Part shown: positions 15,961-24,392 of the stretch, in pieces | How the letters are laid out: each line of letters opens with the position of its first letter | Position numbering within the stretch: the stretch's first letter is position 1 | NCBI RefSeq assembly: GCF_001509835.1 | Contig: NZ_JXTJ01000003.1 | Coordinates: 186,001 to 250,000, forward strand | Direction: 5' to 3' | Source: Allobosea sp. WAO | Lineage (GTDB): Bacteria > Pseudomonadota > Alphaproteobacteria > Rhizobiales > Beijerinckiaceae | Length of the DNA: 64,000 nucleotides | Position numbers and translations under genes: made by a program | The notes under the pieces: model-generated | Database searches by the model: none | What the model saw: the letters and a program-made list of their open reading frames with translations, nothing else | What the model was told of the DNA's origin: nothing

Positions 15961-18939
15961 ATGCTGATCAAGCGCAAATCCGCCGATGTCCAGCGCGGCC
16001 GTCTCCAGTCCGCTCTCGGTGGCCTCGCCGCCGGGGTGATGGACCGCCGCTCCTTCCTGCGCCGTTCCGGCCTCGTCGCGGGTGGCGTCGCGGCTGCCGG
16101 TACCTTGCAGATCGGTGCCGTCCGCAAGGCCGAGGCCGCGAGCCCCGGCCCGGCGACCGGCACCAAGATCGTCAAGAACGTCTGCACCCATTGCTCGGTT
16201 GGCTGCACGGTCAAGGCCGAAGTCGCCAACGGCGTCTGGGTCGGCCAGGAGCCGGCCTGGGAAAGCCCGATCAACCGCGGCACGCACTGCGCCAAGGGCG
16301 CCTCGGTGCGCGAGCTCGTCCATGGCGACCGGCGCATCAAGTATCCGATGAAGCTGGTCGACGGGAAATGGCAGCGCCTGTCCTGGGATCAGGCGGTCAG
16401 CGAGATCGGCGACAAGATGATGGAGATCCGGGCCAAGTCCGGCGCGGATTCCGTCTATCTGCTCGGCTCGGCCAAGTTCTCCAACGAAGGCTCCTACCTG
16501 TTCCGCAAGTTCGCGGCCTTCTGGGGCACCAACAACGTCGATCACCAGGCGCGCATCTGCCACTCGACCACGGTCGCGGGCGTCGCGAACACCTGGGGCT
16601 ACGGCGCCATGACCAACTCCTACAACGACATCCGCAATTCGAAGACCGTGCTCTTCATGGGCTCGAACGCCGCCGAGGCGCATCCGGTCTCGATGCAGCA
16701 CATCCTGGCCGGCAAGGAGACGCAGCGCGCCAACGTCATCGTCTTCGATCCGCGCTTCACCCGTACCGCGGCGCACGCCACCGACTATGTCCGCTTCCGC
16801 TCCGGCACCGATATCGCGGTGATCTGGGGGCTGATGTGGCACATCTTCCAGAACGGCTGGGAGGATAAGGCCTTCCTCGCCAGCCGCGTGCACGGCATGG
16901 ACGACGTCCGAAAGGAGGTCGAGAAATACGATCCGAAGACCGTCGAGGACATCACCGGCGTTCCCGCCGAGCAGATGAAGCGCGCTGCGCAGACCTTCGC
17001 GACGGTCAAGCCCGCCACCTTCGTCTGGTGCATGGGCGTCACCCAGCATTCGGTCGGCACGGCGAACGTGCGCGCCATCTGCAACCTCCTGCTCGCGACC
17101 GGCAATGTCGGTTCCAGCGGCACCGGCGCCAACATCTTCCGCGGCCACTGCAACGTGCAGGGCGCCACCGACTTCGGCCTCGATGTCTCGAACCTGCCTT
17201 GCTATTACGGGCTGGTCGAGGGCGCCTGGCGTCATTGGGCCCGGGTCTGGAACGTCGATTACGACTACTTCGTCTCCCGCTTCGACGAGGTTCCGGCCAA
17301 GGGCGGCCGGCCGGCGCGCACGCGCAAGGCCAATATGGAGACCTCCGGCCACACCTCGACCCGCTGGTTCGACGCGGCCAATCTGCCGGCCGAGCAGGTC
17401 GACCAGATGGACAACCTCAAGGCCATGTTCGTCATGGGCCATGGCGGCAACACGATCCCGCGCATGCCCGATGCGGTGAAGGGGCTGGAGAAGCTCGACC
17501 TCCTCGTCGTCTGCGATCCGCACCCGACCAACTTCGTTTCGCTGGGCGGCCGCAAGAACGGCACCTATGTCCTGCCGATCTGCACCCAGTTCGAGACCTC
17601 GGGCTCGCGCACCTGCTCGAACCGCTCGCTGCAATGGGGCGAGAAGGTCGTCGAGCCGATCTTCGAATCCGCCAGCGACTACGCGGTCATCTACAAGCTC
17701 TCGCAGAAGCTTGGCTTCGCCGAGGCTATGTTCAAGCCTTATGAGATGGTCCAGGGCAAGATCGGCCCTGAGCCGACCGCCGAGTCGATCCTCAAGGAGA
17801 TCAACCGGGGTGGCTGGTCGACCGGCTATACCGGCCAGTCGCCGGAGCGGCTGAAGCTGCACATGGCCAACCAGGACAAGTTCGACCTGGTGACATTGCG
17901 CGGCGCCAAGGGCTCGCCGGTCGAGAACGACTTCTACGGCCTGCCCTGGCCGTGCTGGGGCACGCCGGAGTTCAAGCACCCCGGCACGCACATCCTCTAC
18001 AACACCTCGCTGGAGGCCAGGGATGGTGGCGGCACCTTCCGTCCGCGCTTCGGCCTGACCCGCGAGCGCACCTTGCCCGATGGCAGCAAGGTCAATGACA
18101 CGCTCCTGGCCGAGGGCGGCTCGTTCTCGCTCAACTCGGAGATCAAGGACGGCTATCCCGAGTTCACCATGGGCGTGCTGAAGAAGCTCGGCTGGGACAA
18201 GGACCTGAGCCCGGCCGAGCTCGAGGTCATCACCGGCATCGGCGGCAACAACATCGATGCCGTCAGCTGGTCGACCGACCTCTCCGGTGGCATCCAGCGC
18301 GTCGCGATGGAGCATGGCTGCGTGCCCTACGGCAACGGCAAGGCGAGGGCGAATGCCTGGAACCTGCCCGACCCGGTGCCGACCCATCGCGAGCCGATCT
18401 ACTCGCCGCGCGTCGATCTGGTGGCGAAATGGCCGGCCCGTCCCGACGAGCGCACCTTGCGCATCCCGAACCTGCACACCTCGATCCAGAAGGCGGCGGT
18501 CGAGAAGGGCATCGCCAAGTCCTTCCCGATCGTCCTCACCTCGGGCCGCCTCGTCGAATACGAGGGCGGCGGCGAGGAGACGCGCTCGAACAAATGGCTG
18601 GCCGAGCTGCAGCAGGACATGTTCGTCGAGATCAACCCGGCCGACGCCAGCGATCGCGGCATCCGGGATGGCGCCTTCGTCTGGGTCTCCGGTCCGGAGA
18701 ACGGCTCGAAGGCCAGGGTCAAGGCACTGGTCACCGACCGTGTCGGCAAGGGCGTCGCCTTCATGCCCTTCCACTTCGGCGGCTTCTTCCAGGGCGCCGA
18801 CCAGCGCGGGAACTATCCGCCCGGCACCGACCCGATCGTGCTCGGCGAGTCCGTCAACACGGTCACCACCTATGGCTACGACCCGGTGACGGGCATGCAC
18901 GAAGGCAAGGTTACGCTTTGCCAGATCGCGGCGGCGTGA
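15961..18939 (+). CDS. fdhA: Formate dehydrogenase catalytic (alpha) subunit, Mo-bis-MGD, Tat-exported
   Basis: The enzyme oxidises formate to carbon dioxide in the periplasm and passes electrons to the quinone pool through FdhB and FdhC. The 992-residue subunit has a twin-arginine signal (DRRSFLRRSGLVAGG, about 28-42), an N-terminal [4Fe-4S] site with C75, C78, C82 and C110, and the molybdenum ligand in ICHSTTVAG, where residue 200 is cysteine (TGC codon) and not selenocysteine. The adjacent His and the later ...SGRLVEYEGGGEETRSN segment belong to the cofactor-binding domain near the C-terminus. The ATG follows a GAGGAGG site. It is the third gene of the run torD-tat-fdhABC. Confidence 0.96.
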   Translation: MLIKRKSADVQRGRLQSALGGLAAGVMDRRSFLRRSGLVAGGVAAAGTLQIGAVRKAEAASPGPATGTKIVKNVCTHCSVGCTVKAEVANGVWVGQEPAWESPINRGTHCAKGASVRELVHGDRRIKYPMKLVDGKWQRLSWDQAVSEIGDKMMEIRAKSGADSVYLLGSAKFSNEGSYLFRKFAAFWGTNNVDHQARICHSTTVAGVANTWGYGAMTNSYNDIRNSKTVLFMGSNAAEAHPVSMQHILAGKETQRANVIVFDPRFTRTAAHATDYVRFRSGTDIAVIWGLMWHIFQNGWEDKAFLASRVHGMDDVRKEVEKYDPKTVEDITGVPAEQMKRAAQTFATVKPATFVWCMGVTQHSVGTANVRAICNLLLATGNVGSSGTGANIFRGHCNVQGATDFGLDVSNLPCYYGLVEGAWRHWARVWNVDYDYFVSRFDEVPAKGGRPARTRKANMETSGHTSTRWFDAANLPAEQVDQMDNLKAMFVMGHGGNTIPRMPDAVKGLEKLDLLVVCDPHPTNFVSLGGRKNGTYVLPICTQFETSGSRTCSNRSLQWGEKVVEPIFESASDYAVIYKLSQKLGFAEAMFKPYEMVQGKIGPEPTAESILKEINRGGWSTGYTGQSPERLKLHMANQDKFDLVTLRGAKGSPVENDFYGLPWPCWGTPEFKHPGTHILYNTSLEARDGGGTFRPRFGLTRERTLPDGSKVNDTLLAEGGSFSLNSEIKDGYPEFTMGVLKKLGWDKDLSPAELEVITGIGGNNIDAVSWSTDLSGGIQRVAMEHGCVPYGNGKARANAWNLPDPVPTHREPIYSPRVDLVAKWPARPDERTLRIPNLHTSIQKAAVEKGIAKSFPIVLTSGRLVEYEGGGEETRSNKWLAELQQDMFVEINPADASDRGIRDGAFVWVSGPENGSKARVKALVTDRVGKGVAFMPFHFGGFFQGADQRGNYPPGTDPIVLGESVNTVTTYGYDPVTGMHEGKVTLCQIAAA

Positions 18940-18953
18940 GGAGGCACTGAACC

Positions 18954-19550
18954 ATGGCCCGGATGAAATTCCTCTGCGACGCTGACCGCTGCATCGAGTG
19001 CAACGCTTGCGTCACCGCCTGCAAGAACGAGAACGACGTGCCTTGGGGCATCAACCGCCGGCGCGTCGTCACCATCAACGACGGCAAGCCAGGCGAGCGC
19101 TCGGTCTCGATGGCCTGCATGCACTGCACCGACGCGCCCTGCGCGGCGGTCTGCCCCGTCGACTGCTTCTATACCACGGCGGATGCCGTGGTGCTGCACA
19201 ACAAGGACCTCTGCATCGGCTGCGGCTATTGCTTCTACGCCTGCCCGTTCGGCGCGCCGCAATATCCGAAGCTCAGCAATTTCGGTTCGCGCGGCAAGAT
19301 GGACAAGTGCACCTATTGCGCCGGTGGTCCGGAGGCTGATCTCTCGCCGGCCGAGTTCCAGAAATACGGCTCGAACCGACTGGCTGAGGGCAAGCTGCCG
19401 CTCTGCGCCGAGATGTGCTCGACCAAGGCGCTGCTCGCCGGCGACGGTGAGATCATCGCGCAGATCTACAAGGAGCGCGTGGTCAAGCGCGGCTACGGTT
19501 CCGGCGCCTGGGGATGGCAGACCGCCTATCGGGAAACCATCGCCATCTGA
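18954..19550 (+). CDS. fdhB: Formate dehydrogenase iron-sulfur (beta) subunit
   Basis: The 198-residue subunit carries four cysteine groups of polyferredoxin type: CIECNACVTAC, CMHCTDAPCAAVCP, CIGCGYCFYACP and a final CTYC with a late CAEMC. These bind four [4Fe-4S] clusters that relay electrons from the catalytic subunit to the cytochrome b. It lacks the C-terminal membrane helix of E. coli FdnH, which explains the shorter length and matches the fdh3 beta type. It has no own signal and is presumably carried out with FdhA. It starts 14 bases after fdhA with a GAGGAGG site. Confidence 0.94.
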   Translation: MARMKFLCDADRCIECNACVTACKNENDVPWGINRRRVVTINDGKPGERSVSMACMHCTDAPCAAVCPVDCFYTTADAVVLHNKDLCIGCGYCFYACPFGAPQYPKLSNFGSRGKMDKCTYCAGGPEADLSPAEFQKYGSNRLAEGKLPLCAEMCSTKALLAGDGEIIAQIYKERVVKRGYGSGAWGWQTAYRETIAI

Positions 19551-19636
19551 CTTCTGGGGGGGAGGGGCGCGCCACGGCCGGAAAGGTCGGGTGCGTTCCC
19601 TCGCAGTTCCGCATGCCTTCGCGAAAGGACGCCGCA

Positions 19637-20644
19637 ATGTCGTTCGGTGCTCATCTCCGCTTCCTGCTCAGCGGGCTCCTGCTTGCGCTGGCGCTCGCCG
19701 TCGCGGCTCCAGCCGGGGCCCAGCAGATCAACCCGACCGCGAACTCGGTCCGGGAACAGCAATTCCTCGACGCGCTGAAGCAGAATCCGTCCGCGGAGCT
19801 GCGCGGCCGGATCTCCATTCCCGATACTAGGGCCGCCACGCTCGAGCGTCCGGCCGGGCGCGACTGGCGCACCTTCCACCAGGGCACCATGGTGCGCATC
19901 GGCGCCGTCGCCGTGCTCGGCATGCTTGTCGTGCTGACCGCCTTCTACCTGTTCCGCGGTCGGATCAGGATCGAGGCCGGCCCTTCCGGCCAGACGATCA
20001 CGCGCTTCAACGGTTTCGAGCGCTTCATGCACTGGCTCACCGCCGGCTGCTTCATCATCCTGGCGCTGTCGGGGCTGAACGTCACCTTCGGCAAGGCGCT
20101 ACTGCTGCCGCTCATCGGGCCGCAGGCCTTCACCAATCTCTCGGTGGCAGCCAAATGGTCGCATAACTTCCTGGCCTGGCCGTTCATGCTCGGCGTGGCG
20201 CTGATGTTCCTGGTCTGGATCAAGGACAACATCCCCAATCTGGGCGATCTGCGCTGGTTCCTCGCGGGCGGCGGGCTGATCGGCAAGGGCCATGCGCCGC
20301 CGGCCCGGCGCTTCAATGGCGGCCAGAAGGTGGTCTTCTGGGCGGTGGTGCTCGGCGGGGCGGCGCTCTCGGTTTCCGGCATCTACATGCTGTATCCGAG
20401 CTTCTCGGGCGGCGTGCTCGACATGCAGTTCTGGAACGTCGTCCATGGCATCGTTTCCGTGCTGATGATCGCGGTGATGCTGGCGCACATCTATATCGGC
20501 TCGATCGGCATGGAAGGCGCCTTCGACGCGATGGGCTCCGGCGAGGTCGATCTCAACTGGGCGAAGGAGCATCATGCGCTCTGGGTCGCCGAGGAGATCG
20601 AGAAGGGCCGCGCGCCCGGCGCCACGCTGCAGCCGGCGGAGTGA
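19637..20644 (+). CDS. fdhC: Formate dehydrogenase cytochrome b556 (gamma) subunit
   Basis: This 335-residue membrane subunit anchors the enzyme and reduces quinone with two b-type hemes. After a signal peptide (FLLSGLLLALALAVAAPAGAQ) comes a periplasmic stretch of about 60 residues, an extra membrane helix (VRIGAVAVLGMLVVLTAFYLF) and then the four-helix cytochrome b561-type core, with histidines in RFMHWLTAG, WSHNF, and the late VVHGIVSVLMIAVMLAHIYIG. The ATG at 19637 has an AAGGA site; a longer frame overlaps fdhB. A terminator follows 40 bases downstream. Confidence 0.93.
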   Translation: MSFGAHLRFLLSGLLLALALAVAAPAGAQQINPTANSVREQQFLDALKQNPSAELRGRISIPDTRAATLERPAGRDWRTFHQGTMVRIGAVAVLGMLVVLTAFYLFRGRIRIEAGPSGQTITRFNGFERFMHWLTAGCFIILALSGLNVTFGKALLLPLIGPQAFTNLSVAAKWSHNFLAWPFMLGVALMFLVWIKDNIPNLGDLRWFLAGGGLIGKGHAPPARRFNGGQKVVFWAVVLGGAALSVSGIYMLYPSFSGGVLDMQFWNVVHGIVSVLMIAVMLAHIYIGSIGMEGAFDAMGSGEVDLNWAKEHHALWVAEEIEKGRAPGATLQPAE

Positions 20645-20686
20645 CAATCGGCGCGCTTGACCCGCAAGGTCGATCTGCAGGATGAA

Positions 20687-20718
20687 AACCGGGCGCGCTT
20701 TGCGCCCGGTTCTGTTTT
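20687..20718 (+). terminator. Rho-independent terminator after fdhC
   Basis: AACCGGGCGC (20687-20696) pairs perfectly with GCGCCCGGTT (20702-20711) around a five-base loop, followed by CTGTTTT. This is a strong terminator for the formate dehydrogenase operon. Its presence means mobB and moeA depend on read-through or a promoter right next to it. Confidence 0.85.
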
Positions 20719-20734
20719 GGAGATGTCGTTTTCG

Positions 20735-21265
20735 ATGCGCGTGATCGGGCTGGCGGGTTGGAGCGGAGCCGGCAAGACGACCCTTCTCACCCGGCTGATC
20801 CCGGAATTCGCTGGCCGCGGCATCGCCGTCTCGACCATCAAGCATGCCCACCATGCCTTCGATCTCGACACGCCCGGCAAGGATTCCTGGGCGCATCGCG
20901 AGGCGGGTGCTGCCGAGGTGCTGATCTCCTCGGCAAGGCGCTGGGCGCTGCTGCACGAATTGCGGGACGAGCCGGAGGCCAAGCTCCCCGAATTGCTCGC
21001 CCGCCTCTCGCCGGTCGACCTCGTCATCGTCGAGGGCTTCAAGCGCGATCCGCACGCCAAGCTCGAAGTCTATCGCGCCGCGAACGGTAAGCCGCCACTG
21101 TACCCGCAGGACGACAGCATCGTCGCAGTGGCGAGCGATACGCCTTTCCCGCAGGCGGGCCGACCCGTGCTTGGGCTCGACGATATCCCGAGCATCGCCG
21201 ATCTTCTGTTCGCCCGCGCCCAGCCATTGGCGCAGGTGCTGGCGCGGGCGCGCGAGGAGGCTTGA
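20735..21265 (+). CDS. mobB: Molybdopterin-guanine dinucleotide biosynthesis adaptor MobB
   Basis: MobB is a small GTPase-like protein that binds MobA and improves guanylylation of the molybdenum cofactor. The 176-residue product starts MRVIGLAGWSGAGKTTLL with its Walker A, then STIKHAHHAFDLDTPGKDSWAHREAGA, the MobB signature, and VDLVIVEGFKRDPHAKLEV, the Walker B region. ATG 20735 is chosen; ATG 20723 in the same frame lies directly on the GGAG. It is followed by moeA with one base between. Confidence 0.94.
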   Translation: MRVIGLAGWSGAGKTTLLTRLIPEFAGRGIAVSTIKHAHHAFDLDTPGKDSWAHREAGAAEVLISSARRWALLHELRDEPEAKLPELLARLSPVDLVIVEGFKRDPHAKLEVYRAANGKPPLYPQDDSIVAVASDTPFPQAGRPVLGLDDIPSIADLLFARAQPLAQVLARAREEA

Positions 21266-21266
21266 G

Positions 21267-22520
21267 ATGGCGCAGCTTAGCGAGGATGCCAAGGTCTTCG
21301 GGCCGCTGATGACCATCGAGCAGGCGGCGGCGCTCGCCGCCGAGCGCATCAGTGCCGTCCGGGAGATCGAGACCGTGCCGCTGGCCGGCGCGGATGGCCG
21401 CGTGCTGGCGACCGATATCGCCGCGCCACGCGACCTGCCGCCTTTCGCCAACTCGGCCGTCGATGGCTACGCGGTGCGCTTTTCCGATCTCGCACCGGAA
21501 GGCGAGACCCGATTGCCGCTCTCGGGCCGGGTCGCGGCGGGGGCGGATGCGGCGGGTCTCGCCGTCGCCGGCTTCGCGGTGCGCGTCTTCACCGGTGCGC
21601 CGATGCCCGGTGGCGCCGACACCGTCTTCATGCAGGAGGATGTCGCGCTGGAGGATGGCTTCGTGCGTCTCCCGGCCGGGTTGAAGCCAGGCGCCAATGC
21701 AAGGCCGGCCGGCGAGGACGTCGCCAACGGCGCTCCGGTGCTCGCGGCCGGTCGCTGCCTGCGGCCGCAGGATCTCGGCCTGCTCGCCGCTCTCGGCCTC
21801 ACCGAGGTCGCGGTGCGCCGCCGCGTCAGGATCGCCGTGTTCTCCACGGGCGACGAATTGAATGAGCCCGGCGTGCCCTTGCCGCCCGCCGGAATCTATG
21901 ACGCCAATCGCAGCGTGCTGCGGGCCCTGGTGGCGCGGGCCGGCGCCGAGGTCGTCGATCTCGGCATCCTCCGCGACGAGCCGGCCAGCTTGGGCGAGCG
22001 CCTGCGCGCCGCGGCGCGCGATTGCGACCTGATCCTGACCTCCGGCGGCGTCTCGACCGGCGAGGAGGACCACGTCAAGACAGCGGTCGCGGAGGTCGGC
22101 GAGCTCGCCTTCTGGCGCATCGGTATCAAGCCCGGTCGCCCGGTCGCCATGGGCTTGATCAACGGAAAACCCTTCCTCGGCCTGCCCGGCAACCCTGTCG
22201 CGGTCTTTGTCACCTTCGCCTTCGTCGCGCGCGCGGTGATCGCGCTGCTCGCCGGAACGACGCCGGCCCGCCCGCGGGCGCTGCCGGTCAGGCTGGCATT
22301 TCCCTATCGCAAGAAGGCTGGCCGGCGCGAATATGTCCGGGTCTCGCTGGCACCGGGCGCCGACGGCATCGCGGTGGCCAGCAAGCACCCGCGCGACGGC
22401 GCCGGCATCCTGACCTCGCTGACCGAGACAGACGGGCTGGTGGAGCTCGCCGAAGAGCTGACCTCCGTGACGGCGGGCACGATCGCGCCCTTCTTCGCCT
22501 ATGATCTCCTGACCGGCTGA
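21267..22520 (+). CDS. moeA: Molybdopterin molybdenumtransferase MoeA
   Basis: MoeA inserts molybdate into adenylylated molybdopterin, the step before MobA acts. The 417-residue product has the MoeA pattern: ANSAVDGYAVR near residue 68, the FTGAPMPGGADTV loop, AVFSTGDEL and the TSGGVSTGEEDHVK segment of the molybdopterin-binding domain, KPGRPVAMG, and LPGNPVAVFVTF. ATG 21267 starts right after the mobB stop and agrees with the family start. With mobB it closes the Moco supply module next to the formate dehydrogenase genes. Confidence 0.95.
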   Translation: MAQLSEDAKVFGPLMTIEQAAALAAERISAVREIETVPLAGADGRVLATDIAAPRDLPPFANSAVDGYAVRFSDLAPEGETRLPLSGRVAAGADAAGLAVAGFAVRVFTGAPMPGGADTVFMQEDVALEDGFVRLPAGLKPGANARPAGEDVANGAPVLAAGRCLRPQDLGLLAALGLTEVAVRRRVRIAVFSTGDELNEPGVPLPPAGIYDANRSVLRALVARAGAEVVDLGILRDEPASLGERLRAAARDCDLILTSGGVSTGEEDHVKTAVAEVGELAFWRIGIKPGRPVAMGLINGKPFLGLPGNPVAVFVTFAFVARAVIALLAGTTPARPRALPVRLAFPYRKKAGRREYVRVSLAPGADGIAVASKHPRDGAGILTSLTETDGLVELAEELTSVTAGTIAPFFAYDLLTG

Positions 22521-22523
22521 GAG

Positions 22524-22546
22524 GTGCCCGCCGCGCCGGCGGGCCA
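22524..22546. terminator. Hairpin between convergent moeA and TIGR02186 gene
   Basis: GCCCGCCG (22526-22533) and CGGCGGGC (22537-22544) form a perfect stem with a CGC loop in the 32-base gap between two convergent genes. No T-run follows on either strand, so it is at best a weak bidirectional terminator. Confidence 0.45.
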
Positions 22547-22552
22547 CCCCGC

Positions 22553-23323
22553 TCAGTCGCGGCGGAAGATCGTCGTCGCCAGCCAGCCGAAGAGCAGCGC
22601 GAGCGCCGCCGTGGCGAGGCCGTAGAGCAATGGCCGCTCATGCGCGGCCGAAGCCAGGCTCTGCTCCATACCGGTTTTGACCACCTCGAAATTGGTGGTC
22701 TGGCGCGCCAGTGCCGCTCCACCGGCATAGAGCACGATCTCGATCTCGTAGGAGCCCGTCGGCGCGGTCGCCGGGACGTTGATCGGCGCGCTGAACAGCG
22801 TCGGCGACAGGAAGGTGACGCCGCGTTCGTTCTCGGCGTAGAGCCCCTTGTCTTCCATGATGCGAATCAGCGCATCGCGATAGGGCCCGATCCCGAACTC
22901 GAAGGCGTTGGTGGCTGCGGTTCTCTGCGCGTTCGCCAGCCCGACACGCTCGCGCCGCGCCGCTTCGTCCGACAGGATCTCGGAGATTGGCCGGTTGGTC
23001 GAGACGGTCAGGAACACCGGGCGTTCGGGAAAACGGCGTTGCTGGCGGTTGATCCACAGCGGCCCGACGCGTTCCTTCTCACGTACGATCAGCATCCGCG
23101 GCGGGCCGCGCACCGTGACGACGATGTCGTAGGGGTCGGCACGCGCTGCGGTGCGGCCTTCGCGCTCGACCAGCCCGAAGACCGTCAGTTGGTCGCCGGT
23201 ATAGTTCGAGGTAATGGCGATCTGGTGCGTTGACAGCGCCGCGATCAACGTCTCGGCCTTGGCCGGCAGGCCGGCGAGGAGGCCGAAGCCAGCGGCGAGA
23301 AGCGCGTTGCCGAGCCGCTTCAT
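22553..23323 (-). CDS. TIGR02186-family exported membrane protein
   Basis: The 256-residue product has an N-terminal signal (LGNALLAAGFGLLAGLPAKAE), a periplasmic beta-rich part (ALSTHQIAITSNYTGDQLTVFG; YDIVVTVRGPP; VGPLWINR) and one C-terminal membrane helix (LLYGLATAALALLFGWLATTIF). This fits TIGR02186, described as a putative alphaproteobacterial transmembrane protein and usually found beside a TauE-type permease, as here: it overlaps the permease gene by four bases. Function is unknown; I infer an accessory subunit of that transporter. The start ATG 23323 was chosen for the signal peptide; the same frame is open much further upstream but is noncoding there. Confidence 0.85.
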   Translation of the reverse strand: MKRLGNALLAAGFGLLAGLPAKAETLIAALSTHQIAITSNYTGDQLTVFGLVEREGRTAARADPYDIVVTVRGPPRMLIVREKERVGPLWINRQQRRFPERPVFLTVSTNRPISEILSDEAARRERVGLANAQRTAATNAFEFGIGPYRDALIRIMEDKGLYAENERGVTFLSPTLFSAPINVPATAPTGSYEIEIVLYAGGAALARQTTNFEVVKTGMEQSLASAAHERPLLYGLATAALALLFGWLATTIFRRD

Positions 23324-24249
23324 CGTGCGCTCTCCGGCATGACCACCGAGAAGGGCTCGGCCGGGGGCAGGAAGAGTTCGATGGCGAAGCGCAGCCCGAC
23401 CGAGAGGATCAGCAGGGCCAGCAGCAGCCGGAACGAGCCGACATTGAGGTTGCGCGCCGCCCGTCCGCCGAACTGCGCGCCGATCACGCCACCGATCAGC
23501 AGGAGGATCGCCAGCACGATGTCGACGGATTGGTTGGTGACGGCGTGCAGCACCGTCGCGCCTGTCATGGTGACGAGGATCTGGAACAGCGAGGTGCCGA
23601 CCACGACGGCAGGCGGGACCCGGAAGAAGTAGAGCAGCGCCGGCACGAGGATGAAGCCGCCGCCGACGCCGAGCACGGCGCCGATGAAACCGATGACGAT
23701 CGCGAGCCCCGCGATCGGGATCACGCTGGCATAGAGCTGCGAGCGATAGAAGCGCATGCGCCAGGGCAGGCCCATCCAGGCTGGATGCATGCCGGCACGC
23801 CTGCGCAGGCGCGCCGGCTTGCCCTTGCGGTCGCGCAAGGCCGCCCGCACCGCGTCGAACAGCATCAGGCCGCCAATGCAAGTGAAAAGCGTGACATAGG
23901 CGAGGGTAATGACCAGCTCGAGCTGGCCGAGCCGGCGCATCGAGTTGAAGAACAGAACACCGAGGACCGTGCCGACGATACCGCCGCCGACCAGCACGCT
24001 GCCTAGCTTCAGATCGAGCGCGTTTCGTCGCCAATAGGTCAGCACGCCGGTCATCGACGACCCCGCGACCTGGGCCGCCACGGTCGCGACGGCCACGGCC
24101 GGCGGGATGTCGAGAAAGATCAGCAGCGGGGTCAGCAGGAAGCCGCCGCCGACGCCGAACAGCCCGGAAATGAAGCCAACCGCGCCACTCAGGCCCAGCA
24201 CGAGCAGGATGCTGATCGGCAACTCTGCGATCGGAAGATAAATCTGCAC
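23320..24249 (-). CDS. TSUP-family (TauE/SafE) permease
   Basis: The 309-residue inner membrane protein has two homologous halves, each with the TauE glycine motif: GLFGVGGGFLLTPLLI near residue 30 and AVLGVGGGFILVPALLY near residue 190, and about eight membrane spans. TSUP proteins move sulfite, sulfoacetate, taurine-derived or other small organic anions. The start is uncertain: I use GTG 24249, giving the common beginning QIYLPIAEL with AAGG nine bases upstream; a TTG at 24258 is the alternative. It is coupled to the TIGR02186 gene downstream. Confidence 0.87.
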   Translation of the reverse strand: MQIYLPIAELPISILLVLGLSGAVGFISGLFGVGGGFLLTPLLIFLDIPPAVAVATVAAQVAGSSMTGVLTYWRRNALDLKLGSVLVGGGIVGTVLGVLFFNSMRRLGQLELVITLAYVTLFTCIGGLMLFDAVRAALRDRKGKPARLRRRAGMHPAWMGLPWRMRFYRSQLYASVIPIAGLAIVIGFIGAVLGVGGGFILVPALLYFFRVPPAVVVGTSLFQILVTMTGATVLHAVTNQSVDIVLAILLLIGGVIGAQFGGRAARNLNVGSFRLLLALLILSVGLRFAIELFLPPAEPFSVVMPESAR

Positions 24250-24309
24250 CCTTCTCAACCTTGTCAGCCGGCGCGACGCTTCCCATGCGAAGGCGTCGAA
24301 ACGGTGACG

Positions 24310-24392
24310 CTAGAGCAAAATCCCTTTCAGATTGCTTCGCTCTGAGAAGATTTCGCTCGGCTGAGGCGCGCTTCGTTCGCGCGCGCCTCAGC
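24310..24392. repeat. Palindromic intergenic element at the podJ 3' end
   Basis: A stretch beginning TAGAGCAAAATC (from about 24310) and returning as GATTGCTTCGCTCT forms one imperfect hairpin. It is followed by a perfect inverted repeat, GCTGAGGCGCGC (24360-24371) and GCGCGCCTCAGC (24381-24392). The second hairpin overlaps the last codon and stop of the PodJ-like gene and may end its transcript, though no T-run follows. Confidence 0.5.

Noticed and set aside
15916..18900. 994-codon minus-strand open frame opposite fdhA
   Set aside because: The plus strand is unmistakable fdhA; the antisense frame is low-complexity and lacks any motif. Long antisense frames are expected at this GC content.
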